From Blumeriella jaapii (lineage: Eukaryota > Ascomycota > Leotiomycetes > Helotiales > Drepanopezizaceae): a stretch of 64,000 nucleotides of DNA. This document shows, one piece after another, positions 9,351-19,144 of this stretch. Both the position numbers and the translations under genes were made by a program. The notes under the pieces were generated by a model that saw nothing but the letters and a program-made list of their open reading frames with translations, was not told where the DNA came from and made no database searches. The stretch lies in NCBI GenBank assembly GCA_009599575.1, contig VWND01000031.1, forward strand, positions 124,001 through 188,000, read 5' to 3'. Numbering within the stretch: position 1 is the first letter of the stretch; each line of letters begins with the position of its first letter.

Positions 9351-10042
9351 CTATTGGTACTCGAAGGCAGGGGTGCCGGAGAAGGTGTGGGCCGTGGTCG
9401 TGATTCCTACGCACCCTGAACCGGGAATGATGACAGAGGCGATGAAAATCTTGTAGATGTTTTTAGTAGGATCAGCGTTTTTGTCTAGGCACGCGGCGAA
9501 ACTATCCCCGTTGTACTTCAACTCGCCACCAGCGAATTCGAAAGGTCCGGCTTGAGAGCCGAAAGGGCCTGCGTTGAGATGGTCAGAAACATGTGGAAGA
9601 GAAGAGGGGAGGGGAGGGGATAAGACGTACCAGCGCCGCTGCCGGGGGCCGTGAAGCCAAGGCTGCCGTCAGTGCCCACGAAAACCTGTTGGCCAGAGTT
9701 TCCACCAGTCTTCAAGAAAAGATGCTGGGTATCCTTTTGGTAAGAGAAAATCGTTTCGATCGTGCGATCCTTGCAAAGTACATCGGCTTGAGTTTAAACA
9801 TGTTAGCCATGTGCTCCCTAGGACCAAGGCAAGAGCTAATTACACTCAGGGCAGTATCTTTGGTTGCCGTCGTTCAGGTTGAAAGCCTGGCCTTTAGCAT
9901 TGATAACGGCACCGTCAACGTTGGCTACTCCGGCCGCTACGGCGTTGAGGGAAAAGTCGTTCTGGGGGATTTGACGGGATTCGAGTGGCGATGAGATAGC
10001 GAGGCCAGCAAAGGCAGCGAGGAGGACGGTCTTGGTGAACAT
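9351..10042 (-). CDS. phiA: Secreted PhiA-like cell wall protein, three exons (190 aa)
   Basis: Exons are 10042..9844, 9786..9631 and 9568..9351. Introns are 57 nt (donor GTAATT, branch GGCTAAC) and 62 nt (donor GTACGT, acceptor CGCAG), phases 1 and 1. The product starts MFTKTVLLAAFAGLAISSPL, a clear signal peptide, followed by a likely dibasic-free mature N-terminus. Downstream are QAFNLNDGNQRYCPES, LFLKTGGNSGQQVFVGTDGS, ELKYNGDSFAAC and a C-terminal CVGITTTAHTFSGTPAFEYQ. Cysteine spacing, the QQVFVGTDGSLGF segment and total length (about 185-190 aa) fit PhiA, the ascomycete wall protein linked to conidiation in Aspergillus. A longer ORF start at 10393 is rejected because it would bury the signal peptide. 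Assignment rests on remembered family features. Confidence 0.75.
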
Positions 10043-10180
10043 TCTGAAGATGGTGGTTGGTTGAAGGCGAGAGAGATGGAGTGGTCGTCTGGAGAAGTGT
10101 GATGATGAGAGAAGATGCTGTGATGATGATCGTGTGGATGATGATGAGGAAAAGAACATCTCTAGGCTGTCCTCGTCGAT

Positions 10181-10190
10181 ACTTATATAC
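10181..10190 (-). promoter_or_regulatory. TATA box of the PhiA-like gene
   Basis: Reading the minus strand gives GTATATAAGT, about 140 bp upstream of the PhiA-like ATG at 10042. A long purine-rich (GA) tract lies immediately upstream. A strong TATA element fits a highly inducible secreted-protein gene. Confidence 0.6.
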
Positions 10191-11399
10191 TCCTCTCTCT
10201 CTCCCCCCCCTCCCCGGCCCGCCCAATACGTTCGTTGCTGCAGGTACAGCGAGTCCCCTTTCCTCCCATCTGGCCGTCGATAGACATGAAGCGGAACCTC
10301 GTATTCACCTCTCTCGCTCTGATCTTTCTGTGGGTTTTCGGTGCAAGGGTACAAGATGCCAGGCAAGGGCATGTCCAGCACTGTACCGTCCAATCCTACA
10401 GAAGCGTAGGTGGCTGTGTCTTCTCCAGTCCGCCGTTACCCGTCGGCCGATCAAGATCGTACTGTAGGAGATGTCATCCAGCGGGGAGGAGTCCGAGTTT
10501 GAAACTCATCCACTGATCTCCCCGCCGAAATGAAAGAAGAAAGTTTGAGAGAAAGTCAAGTAGACAAGAGCCCCAGAAATGGAGGGCGTGCATGATGCGG
10601 CTGGGTGTTAAAATAGCCGGCTTTTTTTGGGAGAAGAAAGCAACGGAAAGTCGATCGGGGAGGGCAAAGTGCCAGATGGCGAGAGCGAGGTTGGTCGCCG
10701 AAGCATCGTGTATCGAGCGTTCAATGCCGCATCTTTGAATATCAGAATCGGGCTGAGTTTGCCAGAGCACAACGAAACATGTTGTTGACTTGGCTCTTCT
10801 CGTGCACGTGCGGGGAGAAGTAGATCCGCCCCGCTCCCACATTAGCCGAGATACGACTATACGAGAACTCCTGTCGTCAAGTACGGTACTATACACGTTA
10901 CTATATGAGTGCGAGACGTTACTCGTCGGGTTGCGGTAGCGACAATAGCGACAATAATGCAAATACAGCGACGGAAGGCAAAAGTGGAGAGGCACTCTAA
11001 CAAGGCCGGGTCAACCTGGTCCTCTCTTTTTCTGTCTCTGACAAGCCACGCTCGAGAGTTTCAATCTTTGCTATTTCCATCCTGGCGATGACGAGGGAGG
11101 ACCTCGTATTCCCTTGTTGAATTGCACACCTAGGCAAGTGCTGTACTGTACAGTACATACAGTAATGTGTACTATACACACAGAACTGCGGAGTACGAAG
11201 GATGCACGTCAAAACGCCTAAATGCGTTGAAGTATATACGTTGGTGCTTATACGAACATGCCACCTCGTAAGGTGTTTTAGCTTGTAGAGGAATAGCATG
11301 GAATCCTCGAGATCTTTCCAGATCACACTCGCTTGACCCACAGGATTATTGGTCAGTACTGTACACTTGCAATCATGACGTCTCCCTCCCGACCAAACA

Positions 11400-11495
11400 A
11401 GTAGGTACCTACGAAGGACCTAGATCGTACAGTACCTACAGTACCGTACGTACTATACGTAGGTACTATACGTACAGTACGTACTGTACTGTTAT
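11400..11495. repeat. Palindromic GTAC/TACAGTAC cluster
   Basis: The segment is built almost entirely from overlapping self-complementary units such as GTACAGTAC, GTACGTAC, TACGTAGGTAC and GTACTGTAC. The same units recur in many other intergenic parts of the window. Confidence 0.8.
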
Positions 11496-11850
11496 GTGTA
11501 CATTCTCAACAACATTGCCTTGTTGCAGGAATAAGCAAGTCGCATGGACCAGCACACAAGAACAAGTAAACAAAGCTAAAAAAAGGCGAGGCTGACTTCG
11601 CCCTCCGTTTCACACGCCAACCCTTTTTCCCCGGCTCCACTGAACAAGTAGACTGTAAACAAAATACGGGCTCTCCCGGCTTAAGAGGCGTCATCCAATG
11701 CCGTGTTTGATGTTCGACCGGAACCGGGGTAAGACAGCCTACAGCAGGGTACCTGCGCACAAACGACAACCACTCACTTTATGCACAGGCTCTGTGCGAT
11801 TCAGATTTCAAGGTGATGATCAAATGTCCAAGAGATGTTAAAGTCACTCC

Positions 11851-11995
11851 CACTATTGAGGAAGAAGAAGAGGAAGAAGTAGACGAAGACGAAGAAGAAG
11901 CCGAAGAAGCCGAAGACGAAGACGGAGAAGAAAGAGAAGACGGAGAAGAAGCCGAAGAAGCCGAAGAAGACGAACAAGAAAAAAGAAGAAGAGCA
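11851..11995. repeat. GAA/GAC-rich purine tract
   Basis: The plus strand is an almost continuous run of GAAGAA, GACGAA and GAAGCC units. It opens a frame of Glu, Asp and Ala in one direction and Ser or Leu/Phe runs in the other two, so the open frames here are a by-product of composition. Confidence 0.75.
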
Positions 11996-13285
11996 AGAAT
12001 CGTAAATCCCCCAACCACCCAATCCCCAATCCCCAATCCCTCAGACAATTCCGAAGAGTGCCTCGTGACGGCCTCATCCCTCATCGCCCACTACCGATTG
12101 ACTTCCAGGCCACTTCAGACTGCAGTAAAACAACGGTCGATCCACCCCGATGCTTCATGCTTCACCTACCTACCCCCCCCCCTCTTCCCCCCCCCCCCAC
12201 CTCTACCCCATCTTACATCAGTGTGTCATCATCGCCGTCCAGCTCCACGGTTTGAACAGCACACAAGCTCCAAACGCCAAAACGCAAAGCTAACACCCGA
12301 GATATCCCCCGTTCAGTCCTTCTCAGCCATTCTTAACCTAGACAGTATGAAATACGAGAAGGAAATAAGAAAAAGGAAGAGGGGGGGGGTGAGGGGATAT
12401 CATGCGGGCAGGAATGCAGAAATGCATGAGCACCAGGGAGGAAGACCGGCGTAGAAGACGAAGGAAGGAAATGTATCGATGTTCCGCCCACCAATAGCTG
12501 AAACGCCAGCGTACCTTGTCTTCACTTTGACCAACATGTGGAGGGAGAAATTCACGGCCCATGGAACAAAAACGACTCTTGCAACGAACGGCGTATGAAC
12601 TGAGTTGCCTTGAGCATTGAGCTCCCCCCCCATACGAGACAGCCCATCAAAGCCACCATGGGGCAGTACCTCACATGCCTACCCACAGTAATGTACAGTA
12701 CTGTACCATGAAACCAGATCTACACTACACAACATCGAAATGGTTACTGCAAGGTACCACAATCATGCCATTGACAAAGACCACGCCACTCACTCTCCTA
12801 TTTCACTGTCTGTTCTCTCTCCCTCTCGCTATACCTTGATCCTTACTGTAGTTCGAAACCGACCGAGTAAATTGAGAAAATTCAAGAAGGGTAAAATGCA
12901 TATCTCCACGCCTTCTTGTTCCAGCACTTGGGAGGCGTGCGCCAGGGAAGAGCTAAAGATAGGTGCGTAGGGCCTGTGTTATGTATGCTCATGTGTATGC
13001 TCGCTCATGCATGGCGTGGGGGCAAGATCAGTATAGGGCCGCGGTGGGTAAAGCAATTGTACTGAGGCACAAAGTCACGCGACCTGACATGGCCCGTCTT
13101 GCAAATGTTCCCCGGCTCCGTGCTGGTATCCTTCAACGCCGACAATGAGGAATCGCAGGCCAAAATATGCTGACCAACTAAAAATCCCAAACGAAACCGA
13201 ATCGTGGGGGAAAAGAAAAAGAGATGATACGAACGCCCTCCGTCCCTAGCCTATGTGCATGTATGTGTGTACGGCCTGCCAATTT

Positions 13286-14658
13286 CTAGTCCCAGAAAAG
13301 AGCGCTGATGGATTCGCCGTGGTGGACGCGGCGGATAGCTTCAGCAAAGACGTGCCCGACGTCCAGAACTTCCAGCTTGGGACACAGGCGCAGGTGTTCC
13401 CCTTGCGGCACGCTGTTAGTCACGACCACCTTGTCTAACGAGGAGGCATTGATCCGGTCGATCGCGTCGCCGCTAAATACGCCATGCGTGAGCAGAGCGT
13501 ACACTTTGGTTGCGCCCTCCTTCTTCAGCAGCTTGGCAGCTCGGGTGATGGTGTTGGACGTATCCGCCAAGTCATCGACAAGTATACAAGCTCGGTTCGA
13601 AACGTTTCCTACGAGCATCATGGTGGCGTTTTGTCGCTCGTTGATACGCGTAGGCCGACGTTCCTAGTAGTATGAGTTTGCGCAAGTGGGAGGGTTCGGG
13701 GAGTTTGTACCTTGTGAATCAGCGCAAATTCCACATTCAGGTCGTCCGCAATTGCCGTTGCCCGCTTGGCTCCACCAGCATCGGGACTGACAATGACGGC
13801 CTCTTTGAAGTTTGGGATCTTGGTCTGGATGTACTTTTTGAGCAGAGACTTGCCGTACAAGTTGTCGACCGGGATATCAAAGAATCCCTGGTATTGGGGG
13901 TCGTGCAAGTCCATCGTAATGATGTGATCCGTACCGGCGCATGTCAAGAGATCTGCGACGAGCGTACCGGCCTGGGCAACCCACTTCTTGTATCCGGGCT
14001 TCGGTTGGAATAGCTTACTCGTCTCCTTGATCATGCCTTGGTTCTCGAAGTTGTGGGTAGTGTAGGTTGGGCCTGGAGAGCCAGGGTTGACGCGAGCGCG
14101 ACTATTCAGTGAAGATTGGGGGTCGCTGGTCTCCGATCTGCGAGGCGGGGTGATGCCGTTCGTGTAGCCATTTTGTTGCTCCCAGACCGTCTTCGCTAGC
14201 TGCTTCTTCAATGCCTCCGCTCCATTGCCGTTCGAGAGACCTTGGGTTTGGGGCTGACCGGGACCTGGGGTGGTCGGGCGGCTTTCGAAAGTGAAATCGC
14301 CATTGTTGATGTTGGCGGGAGCTTTCGCGAGGGGTGCACCGATCTTGTTATAGGGGAGGTCTGGTTGTCGCGAGTAAGGGAACAAGGGAAGGACAGCAGT
14401 TACTTGTTTGGCGGAGCCCGTCTTGCACGCAGAGACCATGATGCAAAGGTCAATGAAGTGATCGTTGACATTTCCCCCGCCAGACTGGATGATGTAGACA
14501 TCTTTGCCGCGCACCGAGTCTTGGATCTCGAGGCGGCTTTCGCCCACCGAGAACTTTTTGAGGATCCGGTTGCAAGGCGGCACTCCAAGGATGCTGGAGA
14601 TGGACTCCACCAGGTGAGGGTGGGAGTTGCCTCCGAGGATGACGATGTTACGGACCAT
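13286..14658 (-). CDS. PRS1: Ribose-phosphate pyrophosphokinase with fungal insertion, two exons (441 aa)
   Basis: PRPP synthetase makes 5-phosphoribosyl-1-pyrophosphate from ribose-5-phosphate and ATP, feeding purine, pyrimidine, His, Trp and NAD synthesis. Exon 1 is 14658..13711; the 47-nt intron (GTACAA donor, ACTACTAG acceptor) restores the conserved IHK-ERRPTR junction; exon 2 is 13663..13286. Visible motifs are the N-terminal [15 protein letters not shown], the [20 protein letters not shown] segment, [11 protein letters not shown], the metal/ATP strand [31 protein letters not shown] and the PRPP loop [13 protein letters not shown]. Residues about 101-220 are an extra Pro/Ser/Asn-rich block; insertions of this kind are known in fungal Prs1 and Prs5 subunits. 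The yeast enzyme works as a complex of several Prs proteins; which paralogue this is stays tentative. Confidence 0.93.
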
Positions 14659-15758
14659 GGCGAGAGGAGAGGATGGATGGCGGGTTCGAGATCGGGTTGA
14701 AGATTGGAGGTTGGAGATTGGAGATTGGAGGTTGGCGATTGGAGATTGGACGATGGAGGCTGGAGATTGGAGATTGGAGATTGGACGTTGGAGGCTGGAG
14801 GCTGGAAATGGTGATGGTGATGGAGAGGATCTGTCGGTGGATTGCGAGATGTCAAAGTGGGTTTGGTGGTGGTTGGCTGGCGGATTGGCGTGGACCGCGG
14901 TAAAGATGCAAGCAGAACTTAGAAATGATGCAAAGCGACAATTAATTGTGCTGGCGAGCAGAGTCGCGATGCGATGAACCTAGGACGAGGACGAGGATGA
15001 GCGGAGCGAACGGCGTCGAGGTTGAAGTCTGCAATCCATTGGGGAGGAGACGGAGGAGAAGAAGAGAAGAAGTAGAAGATGTCGTCAAGTCGATGGAGCA
15101 AAAAATTGCAGAATGGCCGGAGCTCAAGACGCTAGGCCCGATGCGGCAAGCGGGGTTGATGGCTGGCGAGACCGCCCAGTCGGGCCCGGCCGAACTTCGG
15201 GCCCGAGGAATGACAACCACGGAAAAGAGAGGCAGACGGCCATTTCGTGAACAAAGTATATCCTCATCTATCTCCAAGCAAGGACAGCAACACACACAGC
15301 AAAAGAACAGAGGGCACCATCCCATCGACCGAAGGTACGGGAGCTAGCCATGCACAATGCTTTGTAGCGGTGTCCGCGCTAACAGGCAGAAGCTGCAGAA
15401 GAAAATCCATACCGTCGAAGCACTGTGACTCGTGTGCCCACGGTCGTGCTGCTGATTGGGAAATTGTCCTCAGAGACGCAACTCAGGAAAAGGTACGCTC
15501 ATGAAAGGTACGCTTTTACTGGTCAGATATTCCCTGCTATCGTGCTGTGCGGAGTACATTACAGTAGCTCGGTAGCCCTGCAGAACAAGCAAAGGATACC
15601 CCGTTATCTATGACGAAAAAGAAAAAAATAAAAAGAAAAAAGAAAAGGAAAAACTTTGAGAAGAAGAAGAAGAAGAACAAGAAGAAAAAGAATAAAAAGC
15701 ACAACAAGACTAACGAGCAAGCAGGTCCTTTAGCGTCATCTTCAACTTCACAGCACAC
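14659..15758. other. Intergenic region between PRPP synthetase and Rpc17
   Basis: No gene seen. It holds a GGAGATT-type minisatellite (14699-14812) in the PRPP synthetase leader and an A-rich, AAGAA-rich tract (15612-15700) just upstream of the Pol III subunit. The frame at 14946-15347 lacks recognisable sequence. Confidence 0.55.
14699..14812. repeat. Minisatellite of TTGGAGA-type units in PRPP synthetase 5' leader
   Basis: About fifteen 7-8-nt units of the form TTGGAGA, TTGGAGG or TTGGCGA run head to tail, ending about 40 bp upstream of the PRPP synthetase ATG. On the transcript strand this gives a CT/CA-rich leader (CCAATCTCCAATCTCC). Confidence 0.85.
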
Positions 15759-16652
15759 ATGAAGATTCTCGAAGCGCAGGCGGCGACGCTGACCAACTAT
15801 GAGGTCTTTACCCACCTGAAAGAGCAGCGCAAACGATACCGCAAGCAAGGGAGCATCGGCCGGCGCCCAGGAGATCTCGAATCGGTCGTGCACAAGGTAT
15901 GTGGCATGTTGACATGTCTATGTAATTCCTTCTATGTTATCTTTTCTATATTATTCAATCTATGTTATTTCTATGTTATTCCTTCTTTGTTATCCTTTCT
16001 ATTTTATCCTTTCTGTGTTATCCTTTCTATGTTATCCTTTCTATATTATCCTTTCTACGTTATCCTTTCTACGTTATCCTTTCTACGTTATCCTTTCTAT
16101 GTTATCCTTTCTATGTTATCCTTTCTATGTTATTCAATCTATGTTATTTCTATGTTGTTCCTTCTATGGTATCCTTTCTATGTTATCCTTTCTGTGTTAT
16201 CCTTTCTGTGTTATCCTTTTTATGTTATCCTTTCTACGTTATCCTTTCTATGTTATCCCTTCTACTTCATCCCCCCCCCCCCCCCATCCTCGTCCTCCCC
16301 ACCCCCATCTTTTCCTACTAACACCATTCCCCACGCTCAGCTCTTCGAGTATTTCAAAGACCCTATATGGCACTCCCCGCTCGCCGACAACCCGCTACCC
16401 TACGACGAGCACACCATCCGCCGCCTCCTCGAGCGCCTCCGGCCCTGGGACTTCACCAAGGGCGAGATCATCATGATCCTGAACCACCGCCCGGCAAAGC
16501 CCGAGAACCTGAACACCATGGTGCAGGAGCTGGAGCAGCGCTTTACCGACGAGGAGCAGTGGGAGATTGTACAGGTCATCAAGGATGTGCTGGGAAAGGC
16601 GAACGGACGTGGAGGTGAAGGCGGCGGCGACAAGATGGACGTCGGTGCTTGA
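15759..16652 (+). CDS. RPC17: RNA polymerase III subunit Rpc17/RPC9, two exons (149 aa)
   Basis: Exon 1 is 15759-15896 and encodes MKILEAQAATLTNYEVFTHL followed by KEQRKRYRKQG, matching the N-terminal Rpb4-like signature of Rpc17 (yeast begins MKVLEERNAFLSDYEV). The intron is 15897-16340 (444 nt, GTATGT donor, CGCTCAG acceptor), phase 0. Exon 2 is 16341-16652 and carries the HRDC-like Rpb4 domain: LFEYFKDPIW, LLERLRPWDFTKGEIIMILN, HRPAKPENLNTMVQELEQRF and WEIVQVIKDVLG. The tail is Gly/Asp-rich. Rpc17 pairs with Rpc25 in the stalk that recruits TFIIIB to tRNA and 5S genes. The intron is much longer than others in the window because it is filled by a 14-nt tandem repeat. Confidence 0.85.
   Translation: MKILEAQAATLTNYEVFTHLKEQRKRYRKQGSIGRRPGDLESVVHKVCGMLTCLCNSFYVIFSILFNLCYFYVIPSLLSFLFYPFCVILSMLSFLYYPFYVILSTLSFLRYPFYVILSMLSFLCYSIYVISMLFLLWYPFYVILSVLSFLCYPFYVILSTLSFLCYPFYFIPPPPPSSSSPPPSFPTNTIPHAQLFEYFKDPIWHSPLADNPLPYDEHTIRRLLERLRPWDFTKGEIIMILNHRPAKPENLNTMVQELEQRFTDEEQWEIVQVIKDVLGKANGRGGEGGGDKMDVGA
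15923..16267 (+). repeat. 14-nt pyrimidine-rich minisatellite inside the Rpc17 intron
   Basis: Units of the form TATGTTATCCTTTC repeat head to tail about 20 times, with variants TACGTTATCCTTTC and TGTGTTATCCTTTC, and a few TATTTC interruptions. The tract occupies most of the intron and ends in a C-run at 16271-16285, before the acceptor. Confidence 0.92.
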
Positions 16653-19144
16653 AGGAAGGGGAGGAAGTGTCAAACCAGGATGGATGCGGCGTTTGGAAGG
16701 CCGGAAAATGCATTGCAGGGCGTTGGCGTACGACGTAGGATCTGGAGTTCCCGCTGAATTGAATTTGCTCTCATTTCTTCTGTGTCTGTGTTGCCAATTT
16801 CGCTGCGTTGGTTTCCCTGTGCTGGCCAAGCAAGTCTACCTCCTTCGTAACTACAATTTTGCGGTGTCTTCTCTGACTCTCGTTAAACCCCCTCTAACTA
16901 GTGCTAAAGGCACAACAGCTTCTACTCACCTATATAACCTCGACGCTCAAATCTCAAAACGCGTCTCGCGAACCCTCAGGTACAGAGACTGCTTACATCG
17001 CCCGTCAGATCCATCAGTTATCGATTCTCTCTCCAATTGTGTCTCACAGAAGGTTTTTGTTTTCGCTTGGGCAGCTAGCTCTACGGAGATGGGTCGATTT
17101 GACTGAACTATGCATCCTGATTTAACTAGCTTAATGCTTCTAAAGCGATGCTACTTTTCTTGCTAATGCTTCTAGTTGTATGTCTTCTTTCTCTCGCTCT
17201 CGTTTTGCGAACCAGCCTGGCCTGAGACGAGAGTGTTCAAGGCAAGAAAGAATGATTGCTCAGAGGCTTGGTTTACGTAGTGTAGCTATCACTAATCCCA
17301 GTTACTGTACTGTACACTGCCAAAGCCAAAGCGAACCCGGTACCCTTCATTTCTTTAATTCAGAACATGCAAAAAGCAAGTCAACAACGTACGAAACGCA
17401 CGCCCCACTTCCTGCACTCACAATTTTTCTTGCAATGCTGGTGCTGGGGCTGTGTGTGGTACCCAAGACCAATGACGTGGACGACCGCTCTCTGGTTTCT
17501 GAACAGACAGCTGTTTGACGATGGAGAGGCGCAAAGTGGAGCATCTGAAACTCTCATCCTCGGGTTTGGGTTCTGCCTTCGTTTCAGTCCATCTGCTTAG
17601 AACTCAGATCTCGGGAAGCAGGCAGGCCCTCGCGTTTGTTCCATCATACCGCAATCCGATAGCGAAGAGGGAAGACGAACGACACACAGGAAAAGGGAGA
17701 CAGACACCTGTCCTTCCACTCCTTGCTGCTATGGGACTACGTTTCAACCCGTCTTCTTCAAGTCTTGTTCACCAACATTTTAGAACATCTCCGCCGAGAC
17801 AATCTCTGAGAAGAATAAGCGAGCAGACTCTTCTCGATCCACGGCTTAACCAATGTTACAGTATATCCCTACCTTACCCTTGAATTGGATATGCTTAACT
17901 AACACTTGCAATGTACACTCCACAAACACCTGGTAAGACAACTAGCACCTACTACCGCCGACGCTGCAAAAGTAAGGAATCACGATAGGACACTGCTTTC
18001 TTTGATGCCCATGCCCCATGAATATTCCGATGAGCAAAGAACCATTTTGCCTCTGCCGACAGAGCCCAGAAAGGAAAGAGCAGCGCGTTAGTACAGTACC
18101 AGATGGCATACCTTGAACCCAGCAACCGCAAAGCGTAGATTCTCAAAATCAAACCGAAGATAAAAAGGCTGGCAAAGACAAGATGGACACCCAGAAGATG
18201 GGTCAAAGAAGCGACTCACCTCTTACTTGGAGTTGTGAGGGAGATGAGGCGCCAAACTGGGGGTAGAGGAGCATAGTAGACTCGACGGTAAAGCATCATG
18301 TTTGCGTTCCGCAGATCTGAGATGATTGGCAATCCCTCTGACGGATTGCAGCTACAGTACATCACACGGAAGTCTCGACAGGATACGCGAGGTCGCGAGA
18401 TCATGTAAACAGATCAAGCGAGCACAGAGCGTTCTCGGTTTCACGCAGTAGCTAACAGAAAGTCACATTGCGAATCCAAGCATATTGGATATATACTGTA
18501 AGAGAACAGGGTGCTAGCAAAGTTGGCTGGGCAGCTATGCTGCATTCTGCTTAGGCCCGTCGCGATTGCTTTCTAAGACTTGCAAGCGTTGTGTAGTAGA
18601 GAGTCGGGTCCGATGAAGAACCGCCTCACCATTTCAAGCTCTAGCTTGTACCGGTTTGAAGAGGTTGGGCATAGGTCTAGCGGGCAGAGGGAAAGAGATG
18701 CTGTCGAGAGTATTGGTGATGGATTTGCACGAAAACCATATTAAGGGCTGGCTAAGAGACGACCTAGATGAGGTTGTATTGATCACAAGGCATATTGCGG
18801 GCTGAATGGAAAGACCGATCTTCAAACTCAATGCCTTTGAAACGGTTGGAGTCGTGTAGAGAGAGAAAGGTTACGTTGAATATCGACCGTTTCGAGACTC
18901 GGACATTGGAAGATCAAAATACGACAGACCTTAGCGGTAAGCTCCAGCATGCCACGTAGAAGCAGCCGGCAGGACAGATCGGTTGAGCTTTTAGGGATCA
19001 CACAGGGTCCCGCTTGCGACAGTCATCAAGACATCCAGTGGCATTGCCTACATCCCTCCAACCCTACGCCAGCCAAATGCCTCGAATTCCTTCAACGCCA
19101 ACAAAATTTCCCATCTCTTGCGCCCGCACAATCCGAACGCACGA
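16653..19144. other. About 2.5-kb stretch without a recognised gene
   Basis: Several open frames of 60-120 codons exist on both strands, but none has a recognisable motif or consistent splice pattern. Base composition is lower in GC than the neighbouring genes. No clear transposon end, long repeat or tRNA was seen. Confidence 0.5.

Larger units (their letters stand above)
10191..13285. other. Long non-coding stretch with GTAC palindromes and a purine-rich tract
   Basis: No gene can be supported over about 3 kb. Landmarks are a GTAC-rich palindromic cluster (11400-11495), a GAA/GAC purine-rich tract (11851-11995) that gives an artificial Glu/Asp-rich frame, C-runs at 12173-12200, and further GTACAGTACTGTAC copies at 11141-11157 and 12693-12706. 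Confidence 0.6.

Noticed and set aside
11813..12454. 213-codon frame with Glu/Asp/Ala runs, resembling an acidic nuclear protein
   Set aside because: The acidic part is a direct translation of a GAA/GAC purine-rich tract, and the rest is Pro/His-rich with no conserved segment.
15934..16476. Three overlapping frames of 119-297 codons rich in Leu, Phe, Tyr and Ile through the Rpc17 intron
   Set aside because: The 14-nt minisatellite keeps all three plus frames free of stops; splice sites and the Rpc17 match show it is an intron.
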